This document shows, piece by piece, positions 55,549-63,972 of a stretch of DNA of 64,000 nucleotides. The translations under genes and the position numbers were made by a program. The stretch spans positions 5,202,837 to 5,266,836 of the forward strand of contig NZ_BDUB01000001.1 in the NCBI RefSeq assembly GCF_002218065.1. The letters run 5' to 3'. Within the stretch, counting starts at the first letter, position 1; every line of letters begins with the position of its first letter. The DNA comes from Nodularia sp. NIES-3585 (GTDB taxonomy: Bacteria; Cyanobacteriota; Cyanobacteriia; Cyanobacteriales; Nostocaceae). The notes under the pieces are model-generated. The model was not told the DNA's origin, ran no database searches, and saw only the letters and a list, made by a program, of their open reading frames with translations.

Positions 55549-56829
55549 TCACGCGATTCCTGCTTCAACGATCTGTGCCTGAATTGCTTCAGGTCTTACA
55601 AGTTCTCCACAGGCGTTTAGAGCCTCCGGGATACCCACGGCGGCTGTTGGCACTGAGCGAAGTCGAAGTGTTAAAATTCTCAAACCCTCACTCAGAATAT
55701 TTAAACTGGCGTTCACGTCTCTCAAATTGTAGTTACCACAATTAGGACAAGACCATTCACGCAACTTTAAATCTTTGACTAGTGGATTGATAAAACCACA
55801 GCAGTTGCAAATCTGAGACGAAGGATAAAACGTACCAACTTTTTGCACAATTCTGTCATGCCATAAAGCTTTATATTCGAGCATGGTAACAAATTTTGAC
55901 CAACTAGCATCTGAAATGCTTAAGGCTACCTTATGGTTTTTTACCATGTTCGCAACACGCAAATCTTCTATACAAATAATGTTGTTTTCTTTGATTAAAC
56001 GAGTTGAGAGTTTGTGTAGAAAGTCATCTCTCAAATTGGTAATGCGTTGGTAAGTACGAGCTAGCTTGATTTTGGCTTTGACTCTATTGTTACTACCCTT
56101 TACACTACGAGATAGTTTTTTATGTGCCTTGCGTAACTTCCTTTTTTGAGTTCGATAGTATTTGGGATTATCTACAACTTCACCCTGGCTGGTAACGAGA
56201 TAAGATTTGATTCCTAAATCTAATCCAATATTTTGAGTAACTTGTGGATATTTGTCTATCTCCGTTTCACACAAAATACTCGCAATGTAGTTACCGCTAT
56301 TAGTACGAGTTATGGTAACGTTTACAAGCTTGCCAGTAATATCCTGAGACTTGTGAAACTTTACCCATCCTAGTTTAGGTAGCTTTAAGCGATTCTCTAT
56401 TACCTGAATGTTGCCGTTAGTCAAGTTAGTTTTGTAAGATTGCTTGCACCCATGCTTCTTTTTGAATTTAGGAAAGCCTACACCTTTATGTTGAGCGTTC
56501 GCGTAGCGTCCCGCAGGGAAGTCGAAACATTTTTGATTTTTGGCTTTTTTTAGCTCCCCAAAGAAGTTTTTATATGCTGTCTCTAAGTTTTTGAGTGAGT
56601 TCTGTAAGGCAAACTTATCTACTTCCTTGAGCCAGATAATTTCCTTTTTTAGTAAAGTAAGTTGCTGACTACAGGCATGATAGTTTAATGTTTTCTGCTC
56701 GGTGTTATACAACTCCTTTCTTAATGCCAGAAAGCGATTATACACAAACCTAGCACAACCAATGGTCTTGTTAATTAAGATTTGCTGGTTATGGTTAGGA
56801 ATGAGTGTAACTTTAAACGCTTTTTGCAT
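55549..56829 (-). CDS. tnpB: RNA-guided endonuclease TnpB (IS605/IS1341 type)
   Basis: A 426-residue compact RuvC nuclease, ancestor-type relative of Cas12, guided by an RNA transcribed from the element's right end. The RuvC triad is intact: D204 in [10 protein letters not shown]288 in ICIEDLRV and D371 in [11 protein letters not shown]. The zinc ribbon ICNCCGF...WSCPNCG (C341, C344, C361, C364) is intact. The N-terminal recognition region is normal ([12 protein letters not shown]). Residues about 101-110 ([10 protein letters not shown]) and flanks derive from a dispersed GC-rich repeat inserted in frame (56497-56529) just before the conserved VGFPKFKKK. The C-terminal tail also contains a GAGCGAAGTCGAAG-type repeat near 55655. 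Confidence 0.95.
   Translation of the reverse strand: MQKAFKVTLIPNHNQQILINKTIGCARFVYNRFLALRKELYNTEQKTLNYHACSQQLTLLKKEIIWLKEVDKFALQNSLKNLETAYKNFFGELKKAKNQKCFDFPAGRYANAQHKGVGFPKFKKKHGCKQSYKTNLTNGNIQVIENRLKLPKLGWVKFHKSQDITGKLVNVTITRTNSGNYIASILCETEIDKYPQVTQNIGLDLGIKSYLVTSQGEVVDNPKYYRTQKRKLRKAHKKLSRSVKGSNNRVKAKIKLARTYQRITNLRDDFLHKLSTRLIKENNIICIEDLRVANMVKNHKVALSISDASWSKFVTMLEYKALWHDRIVQKVGTFYPSSQICNCCGFINPLVKDLKLREWSCPNCGNYNLRDVNASLNILSEGLRILTLRLRSVPTAAVGIPEALNACGELVRPEAIQAQIVEAGIA
56497..56529. repeat. GC-rich dispersed repeat inserted in tnpB
   Basis: GTTCGCGTAGCGTCCCGCAG followed by GGAAGTCGAAA lies inside the tnpB reading frame; relatives with GTTCGCGTAGCG occur outside genes at 11583 and 10132. 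The insertion keeps the frame and adds roughly 11 to 18 residues. Confidence 0.75.
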
Positions 56830-57144
56830 TTTAAGTTTTAATATATCGTCGAAATAATTTTACCATAGTCTGCTATTGTATACCATTCTAAATCTAGAAA
56901 TATAGCGCGCCTAACTCATGACTATTCGTCACGAGTGTGCGGCTTGCAGAAATCAAAGTATAGTCCCACTGAAACTAGCCCAAGAATAATAGAAAAATGC
57001 CCAGAGAGCAAAGATTTTTTATTTACCTTGAAATATGTCAGTAAAACTGTGTGAGCAATATGTTTTTTCAAATTCTCCATCTCCTGGCTCAGGAAATGCT
57101 TGGAAGTGAGGTTCTATATTCTATTCAATCCGCATTGCTAAAAG

Positions 57145-57966
57145 TTAATTCTGTAACAGAGGAAAAAAGTGTCCCACAGGCCCCTGTCCTTTGCCAATAT
57201 CGAGGGAGTAAGTAAGTGCATTAGTTACATAGGCTTTTGCCTGTTGTACGGCTGGCCATAAGTCTGTACCCAGCGCCAAATTTGCAGCGATCGCAGCTGA
57301 TAATGTACAACCAGTACCGTGGGTATTTTTCGTCTCGACTTGCTTCGTAATCAAAGTTTCCAGTTTTTGCCCATCAAACCAGATATCAATACCACGCAAA
57401 CTGCCCTGCATCCCGCCACCCTTGACTAAAACGGCTTTTACCTTGAGATTTCGGTATATGACTTGAGCCGCCGCCCGCATCTCATCTAAAGTATTAATTA
57501 CTAAACCGCTTAAAATCTGCGCCTCGTAACGATTTGGTGTGACAATAACCGCTTTAGGTAAAAGGGCATAACGCAGAGTTTTCACCGCATCATCATCAAT
57601 GAGTTGCGCCCCTGTGCGTGATACCATCACCGGGTCAACAACTAAATTATTAATTTGCAATGCTTCCACTTGCTGGGCGACAGCAGAGATAATTTCCTGG
57701 TTCAGCAACATTCCAGTTTTCGCAGCTTGCACACCAATATCTTCCACCACAGCTTGAATTTGGGCTATCACCGCCTCTGTGGACATAGCATCAACCCGCG
57801 CCACCCCTAAAGTATTTTGTGCCGTCACACAGGTAATAGCGCTCGTACCGTGGACACAGTGAAAAGCAAAGGTACGTAAATCAGCTTGAATACCCGCACC
57901 GCCACCGCTATCTGAACCAGCAATGGTTAAAGCCACAGGTACTTTAGAGGTGATGTCAGCGTTCAT
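57145..57966 (-). CDS. thiD: Hydroxymethylpyrimidine/phosphomethylpyrimidine kinase
   Basis: Phosphorylates HMP and HMP-P with ATP in thiamine synthesis. The 273-residue ribokinase-fold protein shows VALTIAGSDSGGGAGIQADL (about residues 11-30), DPVMVSRTGAQLI (about 126-138), VTPNRYEAQILSG (about 155-167), VKGGGMQGS (about 189) and the catalytic THGTGCTLSAAI (about 217-228) with its anion hole and base. Length is normal. It lies five bases downstream of the lipoprotein gene on the same strand and is likely cotranscribed. No thiamine riboswitch was noticed near it. Confidence 0.95.
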   Translation of the reverse strand: MNADITSKVPVALTIAGSDSGGGAGIQADLRTFAFHCVHGTSAITCVTAQNTLGVARVDAMSTEAVIAQIQAVVEDIGVQAAKTGMLLNQEIISAVAQQVEALQINNLVVDPVMVSRTGAQLIDDDAVKTLRYALLPKAVIVTPNRYEAQILSGLVINTLDEMRAAAQVIYRNLKVKAVLVKGGGMQGSLRGIDIWFDGQKLETLITKQVETKNTHGTGCTLSAAIAANLALGTDLWPAVQQAKAYVTNALTYSLDIGKGQGPVGHFFPLLQN

Positions 57967-57971
57967 AGAAA

Positions 57972-59591
57972 TTATGGTTGAGGTGATATTTGCTTGACTT
58001 TTGCTGCCAAAGGATTGGGTTTGGGATTTGGCGGTAGTTCTTGGGGTACTACTGTTAAGTAAGGTTGAAGCTTGGTTTCATCAACCCAACCAGAGTAATA
58101 TTTTAACCTAGTAGATTGTGTAGAAAGCTCAAGTAACTCTAAATCGCCACGCATGGCATCCCAACTCATAGGAGCATCGGGTGAGAATTCTCCAGAACCA
58201 ACGCCTTGGGGACCACCACCGACGAAATTCCCAGATACTTCATCCCATCCTCGCACAAAGTCTTCTCCATTCCAATGCCAATGAAAACCCGGCCAATAAA
58301 CAGGCGGTTTTCCTGGTGGTAAAGAATACTCAGAAAGACTTGCACCCTCATTCAGATTTGCTGTAAAGCCTTGAGAATATCTCACCTCATAACGTCCTTT
58401 ACGAGTCTGAAAATCAACCAGACTCCACCACAAAACTTCTACAGTTTCTTCCTCTTTATTAGCAGATAAAGAGACAGCAGGAGTTTTATTAGTCGATGCA
58501 CTGTAAAGCGGTAATTCCTCAGATGGTAGTTTAGCCATTGCTGCAAATCGCCAACAATTCCAACTATCAGAATTATCAGCAGTTTGCCATTTTACTTGAC
58601 AAATACCGTTAGCTGTACTCACCCAAAGTAGCTGATTTTCTAACCGCAGTTTGTCAGGAATTGCCCCCACCAAAGGACTATTATGAACAGTATATGCAGT
58701 CAAAGAACCAGAATTAGGGTTTTGCAAATCAGGACGATAAGCAACTAGTCCTTTTGCAGGAAGGTTGGGATTTCCTTCGCCACTAATTTGAGTCCCCATC
58801 GACAAAGTCGGACTCTTGACATCTCCTGTAATAGACAAATCAGTAATTTGTGTCAACTCCAATTCTTTTGGTTGAATTAAAGTAAACTTATTTGTCTGCG
58901 GGTCATAATTAAGGATAGTAACAATGCCGTTATTACCTTCCCCTTGCTCGAAAGAAACCGTCCACCAAATAAGTTCTCCATAAATCACAGCACGGGTAAT
59001 ACGAGGAAAACCTAATTGAATTCCCGATGAAGTTGCTTGTACATCCTGAAGAGTATATAGTGTTTGTTTTTGAGAGCTTTGATTATCTGGAGTAATTAAC
59101 TCAAATACCACTTGATCATCTGCTAGCTCTGGTTCCTTTTCTCTACTAATAAAATTATTTTCATCTAAAAAAAACGGCGGCTTTCTCAAAACTCGATACT
59201 GATAAGTTTTACCCTGAAAATCAATATTTTTTAAACTCGGATTTACTAACTCCTCGGCTAATTCTGCATAGTCGCTTGGTGGCTGCAAATCCTTGGCTAA
59301 AGTTCCAGGTTGTACCGTCCAAGTATTGTTAAACCGACAAAATACAAAATCCTGTCTTAAAGATTGAAACTTGAGAGTATCAGCATCTGGCAAAATATTG
59401 TAAATATGGAAATCAAACCTATCAGATAAATTTTCATCTGGCTGGGGAACAGCTAAAGCCACAACTGTATCCTGGGGACAATTTTCTACTTGCGGTTTAG
59501 CGACATTATTTGTCTGCTCCGAATTATTAGAGACGGAAATACAGGAATTGAGTAATAAAAAAGTACCGAAAAATGGGATAAAAAGTTTCAT
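57972..59591 (-). CDS. Lipoprotein of unknown function
   Basis: 539 residues. The N-terminus is a lipoprotein signal (MKLFIPFFGTFLLLNSC, lipobox LLNSC with the lipidated Cys at residue 17). The mature protein is rich in beta-strand and aromatic residues (Trp-containing repeats such as LIWWTVSFEQG, LLWVSTANG, VLWWSLVDF) spaced by 50-70 residues. This is compatible with a beta-propeller-like sensor or carbohydrate-binding surface, but no family motif is recognised. A Pro-rich C-terminus (LPPNPKPNPLAAK) ends it. It is cotranscribed with thiD by spacing, with no obvious functional link. Confidence 0.75.
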   Translation of the reverse strand: MKLFIPFFGTFLLLNSCISVSNNSEQTNNVAKPQVENCPQDTVVALAVPQPDENLSDRFDFHIYNILPDADTLKFQSLRQDFVFCRFNNTWTVQPGTLAKDLQPPSDYAELAEELVNPSLKNIDFQGKTYQYRVLRKPPFFLDENNFISREKEPELADDQVVFELITPDNQSSQKQTLYTLQDVQATSSGIQLGFPRITRAVIYGELIWWTVSFEQGEGNNGIVTILNYDPQTNKFTLIQPKELELTQITDLSITGDVKSPTLSMGTQISGEGNPNLPAKGLVAYRPDLQNPNSGSLTAYTVHNSPLVGAIPDKLRLENQLLWVSTANGICQVKWQTADNSDSWNCWRFAAMAKLPSEELPLYSASTNKTPAVSLSANKEEETVEVLWWSLVDFQTRKGRYEVRYSQGFTANLNEGASLSEYSLPPGKPPVYWPGFHWHWNGEDFVRGWDEVSGNFVGGGPQGVGSGEFSPDAPMSWDAMRGDLELLELSTQSTRLKYYSGWVDETKLQPYLTVVPQELPPNPKPNPLAAKVKQISPQP

Positions 59592-59622
59592 GATTAAAAT
59601 TACTGATTGGAGAGATTCAAAT

Positions 59623-59647
59623 CCCCGACTTCTTGAAGAGGTCGGGG
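59623..59647. repeat. CCCCGAC hairpin repeat
   Basis: CCCCGAC and GTCGGGG enclose TTCTTGAAGAG, itself nearly palindromic. It is a well-known kind of dispersed cyanobacterial hairpin. It lies between two minus-strand genes and could act as a terminator of the upstream one, though no U-run follows. Confidence 0.6.
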
Positions 59648-59720
59648 ATAGTTCTAGTTTTCTAGCGTACTTGGTGGTATGCGCTATGCAGACGTTAAAA
59701 AATCTAAATTTCCCTAAAGA

Positions 59721-60152
59721 CTACTGATTTTGTTCCGTATTTAAATCTTGCCATACGCCCTGCAAATACTTACCCCAATTTGCAGCGAGAGGAACTTCTG
59801 TAAATGGAATGCGTACAGACTGGGATTCAGACAAGATGAATTCCAACTCAATGACTCGACCTTTTTGGGGATAATTTTCTACTTCTAATACTTTTTCATC
59901 TACCAAAAGACGTATATCTTTAACATCTAGCAAAGAAAAAGTTTCTAATTTAATTGGACCTTTAGTTGTGGGTTTACCCCAAGTTATATTGTAATCTTTT
60001 AGACCCAATACAGCATAAATATCATATTTAGCTTTGTCAAATTGCTCGGCCCAAACACGATATGCTTCCAACTTCTGGTATTCCCTTGAGCCTTGCCAAG
60101 CCAACCAGAAAAATGCAACTAGTAAAGGCAACCATAAAAGACCACGTTCCAT
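59721..60152 (-). CDS. Small membrane-anchored protein of unknown function
   Basis: 143 residues, not recognised. One N-terminal hydrophobic helix (LLWLPLLVAFFWLAWQG, residues 4-20) is followed by a soluble domain with alternating hydrophobic residues suggesting beta-strands (IRLLVDEKVLEVENYP, about 80-95; VIELEFILSESQSVRI, about 100-115). It ends in a polar helix. It is likely an anchored periplasmic or cytoplasmic-facing domain. It is divergent from the protease gene and shares the strand of the lipoprotein and thiD genes. Confidence 0.7.
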   Translation of the reverse strand: MERGLLWLPLLVAFFWLAWQGSREYQKLEAYRVWAEQFDKAKYDIYAVLGLKDYNITWGKPTTKGPIKLETFSLLDVKDIRLLVDEKVLEVENYPQKGRVIELEFILSESQSVRIPFTEVPLAANWGKYLQGVWQDLNTEQNQ

Positions 60153-60261
60153 TTTTTAAACAGTCCTAACTATTGAGTAAAAATTGTCAAAAGTACACCA
60201 ATGAGGTACGAAGATAAGTTATGGTAGTGAGCAAACTGGCAAAAAGCGGTAATCAGTTGAA

Positions 60262-62115
60262 ATGAAAAGACTTATATTATTGTGCTTGTTTGTCATCGGG
60301 CTGGGGGCTGCTGTGTTTGGATTCCTGAATTTTCAGGGTTTAGCAGCTAAAGGCGAGTTTGAGACGATTGTGCTAGATTTTCGCCAAGATATTCCCGCAG
60401 AGGTAATACAGCAGAATTTACAAGCGATCGCTCAAGAATACAACGTCACACCCGAATTAGACAATCAGTTTTCAGCGCCGGATAATGTGTATATTATTAA
60501 AGGCGATCGCCAGCGATTGAAAAAACTCAAAAAATCGCCATTCGCCGAATATATACAATTAATCGAGCCAAATTACATCTATAGAAAGATTCCTCTCCCA
60601 GCTGAAGCAACTTGGTTTGAAGATATTTTACAATCTCCAGATAATCAAGCAAATCCGGCATTAATTGGCCCGAACGACCAATATTACAGCAAACAGTGGA
60701 ACCTACACAACATCGGCATGGAAGGCGCATGGAGTCAAACCAAAGGCAGCGGCGTAACAGTAGCTGTCATTGACACTGGCATAACTCGCGTGCGTGACTT
60801 GGTAGACACGAAATTTGTGAAAGGGTATGATTTTGTCAGCGATCGCGAAGAAGCCACAGATGACAATGGACACGGTACTCACGTCGCTGGCACCATAGCC
60901 CAAGCCACCAATAACACCTATGGTGTAGCCGGCATAGCTTACGAAGCCAGTCTCATGCCCTTAAAAGTCCTCAGCGCCTACGGTGGCGGAACCATCGCCG
61001 ATATTGCCGAAGCGATTAAATTCGCTGCCGACAACGGTGCAGACGTAATTAATATGAGCTTAGGCGGTGGTGGTGAAAGCCAGTTAATGAAGCAAGCCAT
61101 TGACTACGCCCATAACAAAGGTGTCACCATTGTCGCCGCCGCCGGTAACGAAAATGCCAATGGCGCAAGTTATCCCGCACGTTACCCCCACGTCATTGGC
61201 GTTTCCGCATTTGGTCCAGGTGGAGAAAAAGCCCCCTATTCCAACTTTGGCGCAGGCGTAGATATTTCTGCCCCTGGTGGTAGTGAAGCCGGGACAATTC
61301 TCCAAGAAACCATCGACCCCGAAAACAACAACGAAGGAGTATTTCTCGGACTCCAGGGAACCAGCATGGCTTCCCCCCACGTTGCAGGTGTAGCAGCATT
61401 AATTAAAGCATCTGGAGTCACAGAACCAGACGAAATATTAAAAGTCCTCAAGCAGTCAGCAAGAGTTATCCAAGATGATAGCTTCAACTATTATGGCGCT
61501 GGACAACTTAACGCCGAAGCAGCCGTAAAACTAGCCACACAAGGACAAATCAGCTTCCAAGACTTCTTCCGATGGTTAAGAGATAACGGCTATCTCAACC
61601 CCCGTTTTTGGATTGATGGTGGTGCAGTAGCACTCATACCGAAGCTAATGATGGTATTCGGTTCCTATCTACTGGCTTGGTTTTTGCGAGTTTACTTCCC
61701 CTTCGCCTGGAGTTGGTCCTTATCCAGTGGCTTAGTTGCGGGTAGTTCTGGTTTATTCTTCCTACGCGGATTATATATCTTTGACCTACCCCAATGGCCA
61801 TTCCGAATTTTAGGCAGTTCCATTCCCGAACTAGGAAACACCCTACAAGGAACAAACGCCTTAAATCCCATATTTGCCAGCGTCCTCATTCCCGTAGTCT
61901 TAATAGCATTATTCTTAGGACATCCTAGCTGGAAATGGTTTGCCATTGGTTCCAGCCTGGGCTTCGCGGCATTTTTAACAGTTAGTGCCATTTACGACCC
62001 AACAGTTTGGGGCTTAGGAAGTAGCTACCTAGCGAGGAGTTTCCTCATTGTCAACGCCTTACTCTGTTATGGAATAGCACGTTTAGCATTAAAGACCGAA
62101 ACTCAAACAGCATAA
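60262..62115 (+). CDS. Subtilisin-like S8 protease with C-terminal membrane domain
   Basis: 617 residues. An N-terminal signal anchor (about 3-22) and a propeptide-like region (about 30-125) are followed by the S8 catalytic domain. The triad is D171 in VAVIDTGI, H204 in DNGHGTHVAG and S368 in GTSMASPHVAG, with the oxyanion Asn in AAAGNEN (about 296). After residue 430 the protein continues with a short soluble linker and four or five hydrophobic segments (about 455-610). This is unusual for a secreted subtilase and implies membrane retention. Cyanobacterial relatives include Ca-dependent PrcA-type proteases. The stop codon TAA coincides with the terminus of a MITE-like element. Confidence 0.92.
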   Translation: MKRLILLCLFVIGLGAAVFGFLNFQGLAAKGEFETIVLDFRQDIPAEVIQQNLQAIAQEYNVTPELDNQFSAPDNVYIIKGDRQRLKKLKKSPFAEYIQLIEPNYIYRKIPLPAEATWFEDILQSPDNQANPALIGPNDQYYSKQWNLHNIGMEGAWSQTKGSGVTVAVIDTGITRVRDLVDTKFVKGYDFVSDREEATDDNGHGTHVAGTIAQATNNTYGVAGIAYEASLMPLKVLSAYGGGTIADIAEAIKFAADNGADVINMSLGGGGESQLMKQAIDYAHNKGVTIVAAAGNENANGASYPARYPHVIGVSAFGPGGEKAPYSNFGAGVDISAPGGSEAGTILQETIDPENNNEGVFLGLQGTSMASPHVAGVAALIKASGVTEPDEILKVLKQSARVIQDDSFNYYGAGQLNAEAAVKLATQGQISFQDFFRWLRDNGYLNPRFWIDGGAVALIPKLMMVFGSYLLAWFLRVYFPFAWSWSLSSGLVAGSSGLFFLRGLYIFDLPQWPFRILGSSIPELGNTLQGTNALNPIFASVLIPVVLIALFLGHPSWKWFAIGSSLGFAAFLTVSAIYDPTVWGLGSSYLARSFLIVNALLCYGIARLALKTETQTA

Positions 62116-62308
62116 GGGACTTCCAAGGAACAAAATCCCCAATTTGTAGGGTGGGTTAGGACGATAGTCCGTAACCCACCATAAACTTAAGAGATAATGC
62201 TCGGTTATGCTGCGCTTTAGCGTTTGCGGAGCGTCTCTTAGAGAAGCCATGCTTGGCTCTATCCCCCCTAAAATTTTTAGGCAATTTATTTTCGAGTATT
62301 CCCTAAGT
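62112..62308. mobile_element. MITE-like element with TAAGGGA / TCCCTAAG ends, copy 2
   Basis: About 197 bp. The left end TAAGGGACTTCC and the core AATCCCCAATTTGTAGGGTG and CGTAACCCACCAT match copy 1 at 53075. The middle contains an extra GC-rich GTTTGCGGAGCGTCTC palindromic repeat. The left terminus provides the protease stop codon. Confidence 0.65.
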
Positions 62309-62343
62309 GCAAAGTATTTCCAAATACCCCCACACCCTAAAAT

Positions 62344-62568
62344 ATGAGCATTACAGTTACAGGTACAATTCAACGCCGAGATATTGGTACTGGCGCTTGG
62401 GCGTTAGTCACAGATAACGGCAATACTTACGAAATTCTCAGAGGTGCCGACAAAAACTTGCTCAAAGCCGGACAAACAGCGAAAGTTACAGGACAAGTAC
62501 GTGAAGATGTCATGACCATGGCGATGATTGGCCCTGTCCTGGAAGTCAAATCATTTGAGCTAGTGTAG
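62344..62568 (+). CDS. Small beta-rich protein of unknown function
   Basis: 74 residues beginning MSITVTGTIQRRDIGTGAWAL. The alternation of strands (ITVTGTIQ, WALVTDNGNTYEIL, AKVTGQVRE, VLEVKSFEL) looks like a small OB-fold or beta-barrel, similar to proteins annotated as DUF5818 or NirD-like short barrels. No catalytic motif is seen. It follows the MITE copy downstream of the protease and has a free-standing position. Confidence 0.75.
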   Translation: MSITVTGTIQRRDIGTGAWALVTDNGNTYEILRGADKNLLKAGQTAKVTGQVREDVMTMAMIGPVLEVKSFELV

Positions 62569-63430
62569 GCATTTATTCCTCTTGACCTCAGTTAAAGTTT
62601 TATTGCTTTATGTAATCAAAGCAGCACGTTAGAGCGCGCAAATTCACTGTCAAGCCTGTGATGAAATGATCCCCCGGCTGGTTAGAGTGTCAACTCTAGC
62701 CAAGAAAAATCTAGATATTTACCAGAAAATTGTGATAATATAGATTAAACTACAATCAATACATCTACAAAATGTAGTTCTGCACAATATCTAGGCAATA
62801 ACTTAGGCAAGTCCAAAAAGTAATGCAAAATGCAATACTTGTATGCTTTAAGGATAATATTATTGGGGTGAAGTAACCTAGAAAGTGTGATAAACACTAC
62901 GAGTATTTGAAATACCTCATCGGTGCAGAGGTTGATAACTATTTAGGAAATTAGCAAATCTCGTAAACATATCTCGACAGTCATCTCTGTTTGGGCATAT
63001 GATAGGGGAAAGCTAATTGTGCTACCATCAACCAAGTTCTGACTTATCCGGGGTGCAAAAGGTTAATTGGTGTAATACCCTTGAAACCCTTGGCAAAAAC
63101 CAATTACTGAAAAACTCATAACTTAAGTCCTCTGTTAATTCTTTAACAGCCTCTAACTGGGAGTATTAAGTCAAACTGTGAAAACAGTGAGCTTTCAACT
63201 GCTTCATACAGGCAGAACCTAAAGCATTGAGTTAAATTTGTGTAGTTCAATCTAATTGAAGGTAGTTTTGTACAAACTTTTCTAACTGGGTTACACTGAA
63301 GTCCTGTCAACAAACTATGATAATCATAGAAATAAAAAACTATCCACAGTAGAATATTTTTAGAATATTGCGTTATAATGTTTGCCTAAGCATCTACAAA
63401 TGAGCGAAGGCTATCGGCAGAAGACATTTA
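62569..63430. other. Long non-coding region left of the sRNA array
   Basis: About 860 bases without a plausible gene. There are several short hairpins: GGCTGGTTAGAGT/ACTCTAGCC at 62676-62701, CTACAAAATGTAG near 62764, GAAAGTGTGATAAACAC near 62881. A TATAAT-like box lies in GCGTTATAATG (about 63371-63381). By analogy with Nostoc PCC 7120 it may belong to the long upstream region of hetF, which is expected beyond 64000 on the plus strand. Confidence 0.4.
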
Positions 63431-63486
63431 ATAAAACTCCATCAAATCTTTGCCCGTTATGGGAGTTAGTTATCAGGGTGTGTCTA
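63431..63486 (-). ncRNA. NsiR1-like sRNA unit 0 (divergent)
   Basis: A minus-strand unit sharing CCTGATAACTAACTCCC with the other copies. The terminator stem differs: ACTCCCAT pairs with ATGGAGT and is followed by TTTATT. A perfect TCCGGA lies 33 bases upstream of the inferred 5' end. The 5' end is placed by analogy with unit 3 and is approximate. Confidence 0.6.
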
Positions 63487-63518
63487 CTAATTAAATGTTC
63501 TAAGGTTAAACGCATCTT

Positions 63519-63524
63519 TCCGGA
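63519..63524 (-). promoter_or_regulatory. DIF+-like box TCCGGA, unit 0
   Basis: TCCGGA, 33 bases upstream of the inferred RNA start. TCCGGA near -35 is the motif reported for heterocyst-specific DIF+ promoters in Nostoc PCC 7120. Confidence 0.65.
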
Positions 63525-63562
63525 TAAATCTTTCCCAAGATTTGTTATTATTCTATTTGAAT

Positions 63563-63619
63563 AAAAAAATCCCCTAGTGGTGGCAGCCAGCCAGGGGAGT
63601 TAGTTATCAGGGTGTATCT
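63563..63619 (-). ncRNA. nsiR1: NsiR1-like sRNA unit 1
   Basis: A minus-strand unit: CCCTGATAACTAACTCCCCT, then a hairpin (TCCCCT with AGGGGA) and seven T, a classic intrinsic terminator. Predicted length is about 57 nt. Resembles NsiR1, the nitrogen-stress-induced sRNA of Nostoc PCC 7120 encoded in tandem repeats upstream of hetF. Confidence 0.78.
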
Positions 63620-63652
63620 ACAAATCAACTTTTCTAGGACTAAATAGTATGT

Positions 63653-63658
63653 TCCGGA
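63653..63658 (-). promoter_or_regulatory. DIF+-like box TCCGGA, unit 1
   Basis: A perfect TCCGGA 34 bases upstream of the inferred 5' end of unit 1, with TAGAAA as a possible -10 element 16 bases further downstream. Confidence 0.7.
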
Positions 63659-63698
63659 TAGAATTGTCACAATTGGGAATGTTGGCTATACCCAACAT

Positions 63699-63752
63699 AA
63701 AAAAATCCCTCAGTGGTGGCGGTCTAGGGGAGTTAATTATCAGGACGCATTT
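63699..63752 (-). ncRNA. nsiR1: NsiR1-like sRNA unit 2
   Basis: A minus-strand unit with CCTGATAATTAACTCCCCT, the hairpin CTCCCCT...GAGGGAT and seven T. About 54 nt. The TCCGGA box is degenerate (TCCAGA at 63791-63796). Confidence 0.72.
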
Positions 63753-63790
63753 ATCAAGAATCGGTTTTTAGCTGAAAGAGTTGGGTTTAT

Positions 63791-63796
63791 TCTGGA
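63791..63796 (-). promoter_or_regulatory. Degenerate DIF+-like box TCCAGA, unit 2
   Basis: TCCAGA on the minus strand, one mismatch from TCCGGA, 39 bases upstream of the inferred 5' end of unit 2. Confidence 0.45.
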
Positions 63797-63845
63797 CACT
63801 GGACAAAATTATCATTAATGATATGATGGTTGCTATTCACAGAAT

Positions 63846-63903
63846 AAAAAAATCCCCCAGTGAGTGTTAGTCAGGCAGGGGAATTAATTATCAGGTTGCA
63901 TTT
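63846..63903 (-). ncRNA. nsiR1: NsiR1-like sRNA unit 3
   Basis: A minus-strand unit of about 58 nt: AAATGCAACCTGATAATTAA, the hairpin TCCCCT...GGGGGA with a loop of about 20 bases, and seven T. The upstream box reads TCCGGG (63938-63943). Confidence 0.75.
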
Positions 63904-63937
63904 ACTAATTTAATCTTCGCGCTGCAACTACCATTTC

Positions 63938-63943
63938 CCGGAA
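63938..63943 (-). promoter_or_regulatory. DIF+-like box TCCGGG, unit 3
   Basis: On the minus strand TTTCCGGGAAA, one mismatch from TCCGGA, 35 bases upstream of the inferred 5' end. Confidence 0.5.
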
Positions 63944-63972
63944 AGACATATGAAGGTTACTGTTAACTGAAC

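Larger units (their letters stand above)
55530..56940 (-). mobile_element. tnpB-only IS200/IS605-type element
   Basis: The tnpB gene is bracketed by subterminal hairpins as expected for this family. At the upstream (left) end ACTCATGAC-TATTC-GTCACGAGT (56914-56936) folds with one mismatch. At the right end CGCATGACT-AGA-AGTCACGCG (55535-55555) folds with one mismatch and overlaps the tnpB stop codon. The two hairpins resemble each other in sequence (ATGACT/GTCAC). No tnpA is present, so mobility would depend on a transposase elsewhere. Exact ends are not determined. The 315-base gap 56830-57144 holds the left end and no gene. Confidence 0.75.

Noticed and set aside
61084..61487. Several minus-strand frames opposite the protease
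   Set aside because: They are shadows of the S8 catalytic domain coding sequence.
63382..63564. A 60-codon plus-strand frame in the sRNA array
   Set aside because: It crosses unit 0 antisense and has no protein-like features.
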